A stretch of 64,000 nt of DNA from Ampullaceana balthica. Taxonomy: Eukaryota > Mollusca > Gastropoda > Lymnaeidae. The stretch spans positions 181,878-245,877 of the forward strand of contig CALYLW010000553.1 of NCBI GenBank assembly GCA_944989445.1. Direction: 5' to 3'. The translations under genes were made by a program, and so were the position numbers. Below are positions 24,469 to 34,526 of this stretch, piece after piece. The notes under the pieces were generated by a model, which did no database searches, was not told the origin of the DNA, and saw only the letters and a list, made by a program, of their open reading frames with translations. The number at the start of each line of letters is the position of its first letter. Position 1 is the stretch's first letter.

Positions 24469-25230
24469 GTCTCTCCTAGGTGTGTTTTATTATGATGTTC
24501 CTAAGATGCGTCTTATGGAAGTTAGCGAACACAGTTTGGGAACACCTGGTAAAGACACGGAAAGACAACGAACGTATTTACTAATGGCCTTCCTCTGTAA
24601 CCAATCAAAATCATCAATAGAGAAGAATTTAAAACAAAACAACAAGAACAAAACACAACAAAACAAAAAACAACTTATGTGTGATGTGTAACCGATTGAC
24701 AACCGATCTTATTTTACCTCGCAATCTCAACACTTTAAAATTACCACCACCACTGGTATTTCCAAAATATCAAACATCGTAAAGTGGAGAGTATGTGACG
24801 GGCGTTAAAACACAAATTAGCTGAAATATACGCGTGAGTGGCGTTCGAATATCGATAAAGCCCATACTATTTTTGAATTTATTTCATGAATGTTTTGGAA
24901 GTCATAAGATGGGTTAAACTGGTGTATAATTCATATAAGGACAATCTGTTAAAACATTTTTGAAGCTTAACAAAGACGAAATCATCAAACGTTTCTAAGG
25001 TTTGCGAAATGTGGATGAGAGATTTACATAAGTCTAATAACAACCGACACACCTGGAAATGGAGCTATGATTCCGTAAAGTCTGTTGGCTATTTGGTCTT
25101 TGGCTACGCCCCTGAGATACATTCGACATTTCCTTCAAAAGATTTACCACAGAGCCAAACTAGCATTTAAGCTGCTTACGCCTGTTTACTTCATCAACTG
25201 AAATCACTGGGCGGTCCATTTTTGGTATGG
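24469..25230. other. Intergenic DNA, nothing recognised
   Basis: Unique AT-rich DNA with short overlapping frames (24482-24702) that lack motifs. Confidence 0.4.
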
Positions 25231-25488
25231 CCATTATTAGATCAGTCCACTGTTAGATCAGACCATTGTTAGATCAGTCCATTGTTAGATCAGTCCATTG
25301 TTAGATCAGTCCATTGTTAGATCAGTCCATTGTTAGATCAGTCCATTGCTAGATCAGTCCATTGTTAGATCAGTCCATTGTTAGATCAGTCCATTGTTAG
25401 ATCAGTCCATTGTTAGATCAGTCCATTGTTAGATCAGTCCATTGTGTCATTTTAGATCAGTCCATTGTTAGGTCAGCCCATGTCAAAG
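25231..25488. repeat. 16-bp tandem repeat, about 16 copies
   Basis: Units 'cattgttagatcagtc'; nearly perfect, with one interrupting 'tgtcatttt' near the right end. Confidence 0.9.
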
Positions 25489-26509
25489 GAGGTAGGTTTA
25501 GTCTGAATTTCATGATATGAGAGGGACGCATTTGAATGTGAAATTTCACTGTCGAAATTATTTGAAATCTAAGGGTATCTAAATTCCAAAAAACTCCCAC
25601 TACCTCGCGGGTGTTATATTCATCAGCTCAAAATAGCATTCGTTATCAAATAACATTCTATTCAATCTGAAAAGTTGTCTTAGAGTTTCAGTTGTTTTTT
25701 TTTAATCTTACCAAATGAACAATAAGGCTACCAGGCTCTAAAACTGATTTTTTTAATATTTGAGCTATAAAGATCTTTACTTTCACAAAAGTCAACTTAA
25801 CGGCAGGAGAGGATTTAATTTTGTTATTGGTCTAGAGAAGTTCTGAAACAGATCTACAATTATTGTACAATTTGTCTATCATTAGGTCTACGATGGGTTA
25901 ACCAAAAAAAAAGAGTACAACTTTTTTCCCATTTATGAACTGACATTAAGAAACACAAACGTAAACTGTTTTCAACTAATCTACTGTTGTATTCTGTTAG
26001 CCTGAGACTAATCTCATCTGGTTACAACATTGCCTGGGCGAAGGGTGTACGCACCGCCCTGGCCTCCCCGGATATGTACATCCCAGGGCATGAAGTCAAC
26101 AGGTGTACGACGGTTTCGGACGCTAGGCTGCAATGCCGACTGTTCAAGTCCTGTTTTGGACAGCTGTCAACTAAATGTTTCAAAATGTCCATTTAGCGGC
26201 ATCAAACCAAATAATAGCACTTATCTATGCTGATAAAATGCAAAGCCCTCAATCGTTTACTCATCTTTTATTCTCCATATTCCTGTGTAGAAGTCTACAA
26301 TTCAGCAAAGTCATTCCCTTAAACCACATTTTAAAAAAAAATTTGAACTTTAAATGACGTATGTGTCCTAATTTTGATGCATCCACCTCCTACAACTTCC
26401 GGTTCAGACAGAGTGTTTAAATTTAGTAGTATCATTCATAACATCCTAATACAAAAGATGAGCAAGTTGTAACCTGCCCAATGCAATGTTTGGGCCCATG
26501 GTTCGTAGA

Positions 26510-28259
26510 CAGAGGCGTAACTAGGTTTTTGGCGCCCTTGGCAAATTTATTTTCGGCGCCCTTGATAAATTGACAAGTTTCAGCTTTGCGATTTTTTCAT
26601 TTGTTAGAAAAAATAATTGAATTTCTCGTATTTTATTTATGATTTATGACAATTATTACGTAGTCTGACAGTGACAGCCATACAACGTGAATATAAAAAA
26701 TGCATAAGACGGGAACTAATTTGCAGTTTTTTATTTACTAAATAATACCAAATAAATTGGTGGATAAAACGGGATATTGTTGCGTTAATAAAGAAAACAG
26801 CAAAACTTGAATTAACAAGTATTATAAATAAAAACATTAGTGTCAATGTGTCATACTCATTATCTCATACATAACGATAGAAACTCACAATTAAAAGTAA
26901 ATTTAAATAACACTCCACCGACTACAGCTCAGCACTTCCGTTAGCTGGCGTATTGGCGTGTTGTTAATACAGTCGGACCTCTCTAAGTCGAACTCAAGGT
27001 GGAAAAAAAATCCACTTACGGAGTTTTCTAGTTAGGGAAACTGTCGTAATAGGCGCAGATTAATCAAGGACAACGTTGATATTGAGAGGGGGGGGGGAGA
27101 AACAGCCATAACGGCATAGAAGGCTTGACAGGATCACAGGAAAAAGGGGCGGTGATGTTTCACATGAAAGGAGTCAACTTGCTTTGACATACCGACACCT
27201 TCCCTCCTCTCCTCCACTTTACTCCCTCGACAGTGGGATGAGGATACTAAGATTTTTCTTTTTAAAAGAAAGACTGTAAAATTACATTGACATTTGTATG
27301 ATAAGCGTAGGACGCAATAATCTTCTGTATAGAAGGAGCGTCTGTAAACAGATAAGATAAGTATGATAAGAAGCCCCGCAAAGGCAACAAACATAATAAA
27401 AAATATTATAATGGTTTAAATGAAATATATTTAAATATAATTAATTATTCACTTTTTTATCAAGGATAAAAGTGAAATACAGCTGGACCTCGCTAATTCG
27501 AAATTCCCTAAGTAGAAAACCTCCCTATATCGAATTAATTGTTAGGTCCCGGCAAAATTCCATAAGACTAATGTATTTTAGATCTCCTTAACTCTAAGAT
27601 TTTTGGCTTTCAACCTCTCTTAGTCGAATTTTCCAAGGCGTTTGGGTTATTATTCTGGAGTGACATTTCAGAACAATTGTTCCATAAAGCCACGTAAATG
27701 CACGTAAATTCTTATCTTAGTGCATTCCACGAGGGATTAAGCGACCCTTGCAAGTACAAAAAATGACAAAGACAAGAAAAAGGAGTGGTAAGTGGTAACT
27801 AATCTGCGTCCCTTTGCTGCATGCTGTGACTATTTTTAAAAAGAAAAGTCTTACTCCCCCCATCCCACTGTTGAGGGAGTAAAGTGGGGGAGGGGAGAGA
27901 AGGTGTCTCCTCTCACGGGCTTGTGTCGGCATGTCAAAGCAAGTTGGCTTGCTTTCCTATGAAACATAGATACCGCATCTCTTTCCTGAAAAGCCTACTA
28001 GCCGGTATGGCTGTTCACCCCACCTCTCAATATCTACATTGTCCTTGATTAATCGGCGCCTATTATGCCATTTTCCCTAACTCAAAAACTCAGTAAGTCA
28101 ATTTTTTTATCGGGTCCTTTTGAGTTTGACCTAGAGAGGTCTGACTGTATTTATATTAATAGTAATAAATACAAATTTAAAAATTAGTGATTTAGTGGCG
28201 CCCTTTTGAGCCGGCGCCCTTGGCAACTGCCCCGATGCCAACCCGTTGCTACGCCACTG
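26510..28259. mobile_element. hAT-like element with nested Tigger-like element
   Basis: Ends are CAGAGGCGTAACTAGG and, complemented, CAGTGGCGTAGCAACGG. Flanking 8-mers ttcgtaga (26502-26509) and tccgtagg (28260-28267) match at 6 of 8 positions, an old target duplication. Just inside both ends are 'ggcgcccttggcaa' motifs in inverted orientation. Most of the interior is a 1178-bp second element (26970-28147). No transposase motif remains. Confidence 0.7.
26970..28147. mobile_element. Tigger/pogo-like element with very long inverted repeats, nested
   Basis: Starts CAGTCGGACCTCTCTAAGTCG and ends, complemented, CAGTCAGACCTCTCTAGGTC, flanked by TA at 26968-26969 and 28148-28149. The inverted repeats extend about 270-310 bp (26970-27240 against 27838-28147). 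Short overlapping frames (27134-27394, 27717-27932) lie in the two arms and are not genes. A 'ctggacctcgctaattcgaa' motif at 27483 suggests a further related end inside. Confidence 0.65.
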
Positions 28260-28531
28260 TCCGTAGGCAGTGTTTTTATGAGCTTCCCTTTTTCTCCAGT
28301 GTAGGTAGAATCGGGAAATTTGATCGCCTTATTCTTTACATCCTGTCAACAATGTTTAAGTACGTTTGAACTTTACATTTGCCGGGAAGTGGGTGTCCAT
28401 CATGGCGTGTTTTCTTATACGAGATTTCCTTGCGGTATTTTAACGTGTCCTCTCCATTTCACGTGTAAATAAAGGGTTGGAATTCTGCAAGCTCATCTCT
28501 CAAGTCTTAGTGACATTGTTTCTGTAGGTTT

Positions 28532-29271
28532 AAGTTTTACATGACGCAACTTTCTGGGGCGATGGTGATGGTGATGGTGATGGTGATGGTGATGGATAGT
28601 ATTGCCACTTTTTTTAGAACAAGTTTTACATGACGCAACTTTCTGGGGCGATGGTGATGGTGATGGTGATGGTGATGGTGATGGTGATGGATAGTATTGC
28701 CACTTTTTTTAGAACAAGTTTTACATGACGCAACTTTCTGGGGCGATGGTGATGGTGATGGTGATGGTGATGGATAGTATTGTCACTTTTTTTAGAACAA
28801 GTTTTACATGACGCAACTTTCTGGGGCGATGGATAGTATTGCCACTTTTTTTAGAACAAGTTTTACATGACGCAACTTTCTGGGGCGATGGATAGTATTG
28901 CCACTTTTTTTAGAACAAGTTTTACATGACGCAACTTTCTGGGGCGATGGATAGTATTGCCACTTTTTTTAGAACAAGTTTTACATGACGCAACTTTCTG
29001 GGGCGATGGATAGTATTGCCACTTTTTTTAGAACAAGTTTTACATGACGCAACTTTCTGGGACGATGGATAGTATTGCCACTTTTTTTAGAACAAGTTTT
29101 ACATGACGCAACTTTCTGGGACGATGGATAGTATTGCCACTTTTTTTAGAACAAGTTTTACATGACGCAACTTTCTGGGACGATGGATAGTATTGCCACT
29201 TTTTTTAGAACAAGTTTTACATGACGCAACTTTCTGGGACGATGGATAGTATTGCCACTTTTTTTAGAACA
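28532..29271. repeat. 59-bp tandem repeat with embedded GGTGAT microsatellite, 11 copies
   Basis: Units carry 'gttttacatgacgcaacttt', 'ctggggcgatggatagtatt' and 'gccactttttttagaacaa'. The first three units contain 5, 6 and 4 extra GGTGAT repeats after 'ggcgat'; the other eight have none, and the last four carry gggacg in place of ggggcg. There is no counterpart in duplication copy B. Confidence 0.95.
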
Positions 29272-30485
29272 TGGGTTAACTATCCTAATAAAAGGCGAAA
29301 CTCTCAATCTCTTGCTCTTACGTCACTAATTTTACAACTTTCATGGTGCACAGAAACTTAAAATATGATCATTTACTTTATTATAATTACAAAAGTATTC
29401 AGATTTGAACATTAAGCAGTTAAACCCTTTGGGATTGTGTTAACATAAAGACATTATTTCTTTGTTCGCTCACTCGCCCATCACTAATTCTCCAACTTCC
29501 CGTGAAGATACAGGACGGAGTTTATTTCCGGTTTATTCCTTCCATCTTATCTATAGGAGTTAAGCAGGTTTGAACTTGAAATTATGTAACATTTGGGACC
29601 GCAGGCTCAAAACGTGATTTTAAAAATAAAACAGGCCAATTTCCTGACATATTACTACAAATGTAAAACGGGTTTTTTTTTAAAAAGTACCGTTTGGGGC
29701 CTGGGCCTAAAATATAGTAGTTTTTTCATATATAAGACTGACCTTGAGAGAGCCTTTTCAAAGGTATAGATACATAGTAAATTAATAGAATGGGCCACAT
29801 TAAAGTCCTTTTTGTGTAAAACACGTTATCATATTTTTTTTAAAAACACAATAAAATTAAAAACAAACCAAAACACGATTTAAAGGGAACATGACTCTAT
29901 ATCAAACCTGATCTCATTAAGAAAAGCAATGGTAACCCAATCAGGGCATGAGAATTTGTAAGAAAGGGAATACTTTTGTGGAAAAGGATTTTGTAAAGAA
30001 CACGATCTACTTGTGAATCAAGATCACATTGTAATACGGAAATCCATTGGAGTATGGTGTCGCATTAGGAAAAGGGAACCTTTCAGGGAACAAAAGAGTA
30101 TCTCTTTATATTAATTAGTGTGTTTTTTTAATGGGCCTTGAATTTATATCATATATTAAATAATGTATTTAATATCTAAAGAAAGTTCTGGGCTAAGCCT
30201 GTTATAAAGTCAGTATGTTTCCATAGCGAAGCGTTGGTACTTAGCTATTTATTAAGTAATTAATATTGTTCTAGGACTTGTGATATTGTGTAAACAACAA
30301 CAGAAGAAATGGCATGTGATGAGGGATAAAATTGAAGGTCATTAATAGTGAAGATTAAAAGTATTGTGTGTCTAAAATGCCCTGGTGCAGAATTTAGTGA
30401 AATTGAATTATTGAATTTATATTTTTATTACTTTTTCGTGAACAATATTTTCAAAAATTGTTTGTTCTAATAATTGTATTATTTT
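29272..30485. other. Intergenic DNA of duplication copy A
   Basis: AT-rich. From about 29755 it is homologous to 41355 onwards. The single sequence 'gtatagat' at 29764-29771 is the empty counterpart of the MITE insertion at 40895-41349. No gene seen. Confidence 0.5.
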
Positions 30486-31108
30486 AAAATCCCATATATT
30501 AACTTCACCGTCTTGTCGTGATCTCTGTTTGTCGTGGTCCCACGGAAAAACAAAAGTAATAAATGACCCACTTCCCGAGATGCTATCGAGCTGAAATTTT
30601 GCCCATAGACTTTTGTCACCTAACAATGCATTGTATCGAAATTTCAGATCGATCAAATGTACCGTAATTAGATTAATGAATTTTTAGTTTATTTCTAGTT
30701 ATCTCTATGTAACATGTAAATGTTTTCCAGTCTGTCGCGCGGTGACTATTATATTAAAGATACTTTTTAATATTTTCCTGTCGCGCGGTGTGGTGCATAT
30801 TACAGGGTGACACAAAAAAAACGGTCATCACCAAAAAAACGAATAACTTCCAAAATTTTATTTAGATCGACACAAAACTTTAGCTACATTAGGTCAAGCC
30901 TGTGTAGCAGACGTTTCCAAAGTTTCAAGCCTGTACAGCAAACATTCTTTGTTTCACTGGCGCTCCAAAATGTGCTCCAACGTGTATATTGAACATACTT
31001 TTTATAATACATTCCCGACTTGTAAATGTTTATGCTAGTCTGTCACGCGGTGCGTATTATATTGAACATAATCAATACTTTTAGTTATGTCTCATATATA
31101 AGGGATTT
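30486..31108 (+). mobile_element. Unclassified dispersed element, family with AAATCCC ends
   Basis: About 620 bp. Left end 'aaatcccatatattaacttc', right end 'ctcatatataagggattt', giving short inverted ends AAATCCC(T)TATAT. It contains the conserved blocks 'gatgctatcgagctgaaatt' and 'tcagatcgatc'. Related copies: 53490-53982 (+), 56109-56556 (-), and rearranged pieces at 43437-43760. The minus-strand frame 30417-30656 covers part of it and has no motif. Class unknown. Confidence 0.55.
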
Positions 31109-31499
31109 ATAGTCAAAAACTAAAATAAATCCTAGATATATCTCCTCAACTGGAGCTCTGATTCAAAGGAATGTTCATGATTGTTCACACTGTCACTGTA
31201 CAAAAGATTTTATAATGATTGGTGAAAGCATCTAGTTAACAGCAAAACCGGTCGTCATAGCGTTGTACCAGAGTGCACCGCAATTCAAGAGAGTTTATTC
31301 AATTATCCTCAGACGGCCTGGAAGCCCATAAACATTTTAAATCACAATCGACAACTTCATTAATTCAAGAAATTCTCTGACCACACACTAGTCACGTGTT
31401 TTCAAGGACAGAGAATATAGACTTTGGCTCACGCGATAAATCTATCCACCAATCTCAAGTTGAAGGGCAGTAATTTCAAGACAAAACAATCTACTATAG
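31109..31499. other. Intergenic DNA of duplication copy A
   Basis: The right part (31380-31499) matches 43130-43250 in copy B, including 'caatctcaagttga'. No gene. Confidence 0.5.
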
Positions 31500-32443
31500 C
31501 AGGGGTTCCCAACCACGTGCCCGCGGGCACCATTGCGCCCGCGGAACGATTCGTATGTGCCCGCCACTATTCGACAGAGATAGAATTTTCTTCATAAACA
31601 TTCTCTCGTGCATTTCCCACATATGAAGAAAATGCTAGGTAACAATGAATTAAACGGGTCATTATTTATTAAGCATCTTCAAGTGCTAAAAAAAAACAGT
31701 TTGAAGAGAGATTTTTGCAGTTTACACATATCGAGCCAATTGTTTCGTTCTGTATCAATCATTTTACGTGCCAAATAAACGTAATGGAAATTGCCGCGTG
31801 TATTGCATATTTTGTTCAAGGTAAGACAGAAGAAGAAAAAGAGTTACAAATTTTGGACCTTAAGAATGATATTTTGCTAAAATTCTTAATATCAGATGAC
31901 TTTTGGAATACAGTGGACAGATAAAATTTCCCATTTTTGAAAAAAGCGGCATATAAAATTGAATCATTTTTCGGTTCGAGGCATTTATGCGAATCATTTT
32001 TTTCAACATGAACTTAATATAATCAGGATTTATATCTCGACTCCGATGAGCATCTTTACGACTGTTTGCTAACAGGATTAACGTCATAATTTCCTAATTG
32101 TGAGGCACTGGCCAATGATATGCAATGCCAAAGATTACATTGACATATTGATATATTTTTTAAATAAAATGTTTTCTTTGTATTTGTGGTGTTTTTTTGT
32201 TGTTGTTTACTTTGTTTACGTTTTGTAAAAACATTTCTCTGTGTGTATGCAATTTGAATAATAATTTTATTATTTTGAAACATTTTTTATTTATATTTAT
32301 TAATAAATTATGAATATAAGAAAACTATTTATGGGAAAATGAGAAGTTATGGAAGGAGTTTGTCGATTAAAAATAGGTGGTGCCCGCCAACCTACCGATA
32401 TTTTAGAATGTGCTCTAGAGTACAAAAAGGTTGGGAACCCCTG
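31500..32443 (+). mobile_element. hAT (ZBED5/Charlie-like) relic
   Basis: Perfect inverted ends CAGGGGTTCCCAACC. The 5-bp tatag flanks both sides; the full 8-bp duplication expected for hAT is not intact (3 bp appear lost on one side). The interior keeps a decayed transposase C-terminus: from 31715 a frame with LDLKNDILLK and DDFWNTV, then, after a stop, FPFLKKAAYKIESFFGS and HLCESFFS, the arrangement seen in ZBED5-like hAT proteins. Copy B has the empty site near 43235-43245. Confidence 0.75.
31715..32140 (+). pseudogene. Decayed hAT transposase C-terminal fragment
   Basis: Open from 31715 to 31924, then interrupted by stops. The order of recognisable words (LDLKNDILLK, DDFWNTV, FPFLKKAAYKIESFFGS, HLCESFFS, DEHL) matches the C-terminal dimerisation region of ZBED5/GTF2IRD2-related hAT transposases, known to me from that family. 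Clearly non-functional. Confidence 0.6.
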
Positions 32444-33924
32444 TATAGCGGTATGTTGCCAGATTGTAAAGCACAGTGTAGGGTTGAGCTCTCTATAGAC
32501 AGGAAAATACAATATTCTTAACAATTCCATTGTTTTTTACGTTTATTTATTTACTTGTCATTTCATGCGTTTGGCACAAAACACGGTTTGAGCTAAATTA
32601 TTAATATAGTGGAAACTTTGATATTTGATGTCAACCTTTATTAACGGCTTAAGCAAGGAAAAAAAACCTTCTATTGAATGAAATTTTATTTAAAGACACA
32701 CTCACCCAACCAAAAAAAATAATGTACAAAACAACACAAACACACACACACAAACTAAAAAAGTGGAAATTTGTATTTTTACCAATGTTACAACTACACA
32801 TTAGAAGGGATTCATTACTGTTAAAATGCAATGGTATTTTATCAAGTATTCACGGCTTTCGGTTGATTAAAAATAATAAGAGCTTTGATACCTATGGTTC
32901 TGATTGACAACCAGTACATGTCGTTTTCCAAATAAGTCATTGCAATAAATTATAATATAGCTATGGTTACTATGTTATAAGCATTAAAAGATTTACAGTC
33001 TATAACCAATTAATTAGTTTATTTTTGGGGGGCCCGGGGGGGGGGTATATTCCGTTACCACAAAACAATTGGCTCTTGAACAAAAAATCATCTACAATTA
33101 TTACAAATGTTGTTTCTACCTTTCTTCAGAATGATATTATTTTTTAAAATGGCAATGCTATCCCCCCCCCTTCATTTTTTTATAACTCTGCGTTTCTTAA
33201 TGCGTCTACAATTATTTTTTTTAAGCTTTAGATTTTTCACAGCGGCTAAGCATTCGTGACTTCTTACATTTTTTCTTCTGCATTTCTATTATGAAAGTTT
33301 CTGTACAGTTTTACGTATTTTTGTGTGTGCCTAGAATTATTTGCATGATCGACAAAGTTCGTGAGACTGGCAACATTTGCATGTGTAGTAATTTTTATCA
33401 GCAATAATTTATCTTGCTGGGAATGTGTCTGCGTTTTTTTAAAAAGTGTATTTCAATAAATTTCAATAAATAATTTTTTTTTGTGCGTGTCTAGGAATTT
33501 CATGTCCCTAAGGAAGTTCATGTGTGCCAAATGTTGAATTTCTTCACAAGGTTCGCTAAACATCACACGTGGAGATATCCTGAAGATTGTCGTCTGACTG
33601 TGGGAAATAAGACAACGCCAAAAGATCAATGGACCGTGTCGTGTTCTTAATGTGCTTGAACGGAAACAGAGACAACGCTGAAGTGGGTTGTAGCAAAAAG
33701 GGAGGAATACGGTTTGTGAGAGGAAGTAAGGGATATGTGATGGCATGCTATTAGACAGACATTCAATACACGAAATGGACTGAGGGCTGTACAACATTTT
33801 TAACAGTGTCATACATGATGGCAACATTTGCAGTTATTAAACGAGATGATACGCTATTCAATATCATTGTGTAAGATGATGAAAAATGTATCGAGTATTG
33901 ATATGAAAAATAAGACTGATTAGT
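32444..33924. other. Intergenic DNA, 3' of receptor gene 1
   Basis: AT-rich; several short frames without motifs. 33485-33640 corresponds to the flanks of the 18-bp array in copy B: here only two units ('ctaaggaagttcatg') are present. Minus-strand frames 33453-33827 and 46182-46538 share some residues because they lie in the duplication. They diverge freely and look non-coding. Confidence 0.45.
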
Positions 33925-34062
33925 GAGATGGTATGAGATGGTATGAGATGGTATGAGATGGTATGAGATGGTATGAGATGGTATGAGATGGTATGAGATG
34001 GTATGAGATGGTATGAGATGGTATGAGATGGTATGAGATGGTATGAGATGGTATGAGATGGT
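33925..34062. repeat. 10-bp tandem repeat, about 14 copies
   Basis: Perfect 'gtatgagatg' units. The array is absent at the corresponding place in copy B (near 46700), where only a single 'gagacggta' is seen. Confidence 0.95.
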
Positions 34063-34526
34063 ATATCACTTGAAGGTAATGGAAATAGGGGGCGTGCGGT
34101 GCAAGGAGACTTCTTGTATTTATAAACCCATTGAAACGTAACAAGCGAAACTATTAACACTGAACATGGATATTTCTGGAATAAATTATATCTCGCAGTG
34201 ACTAAGACTTTTAATTTTGAGTGTGTTTGATGTCTAGTTCTGTGCAAGGATAAGGCTTATTTTCTCCAGAGTCGCCACCCTCTTCCCATTTCTCTTTCTC
34301 ACTCTTTTCTTTGTACGATAAACAGGTAATCATTGAAGTGCTTATCAAGGGAGAAGTGAGATTAGCGATTCATCTATATTAATACATTAATGGGCTGGTT
34401 TAGTCGTTACACAATAAAAATAATGTCAAAACTGAAGAATATGTAACTGTGAGACGAGAGACTTGAGAGACAAACACATAAACTTACAAATGTCCAATAA
34501 AGTCCCCCGTTATGTTGCCCAAAGTT

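Noticed and set aside
26340..26400. Minus-strand 'ggtggatg' as a homeobox hexapeptide (W-M) coding site
   Set aside because: Residues around the W-M pair do not fit FPWMK/YPWMK in the required frame.
33453..33827. Minus frame similar to one at 46182-46538 in the other duplication copy
   Set aside because: Similarity reflects the segmental duplication; the two frames differ in length and composition and run into minisatellite sequence.
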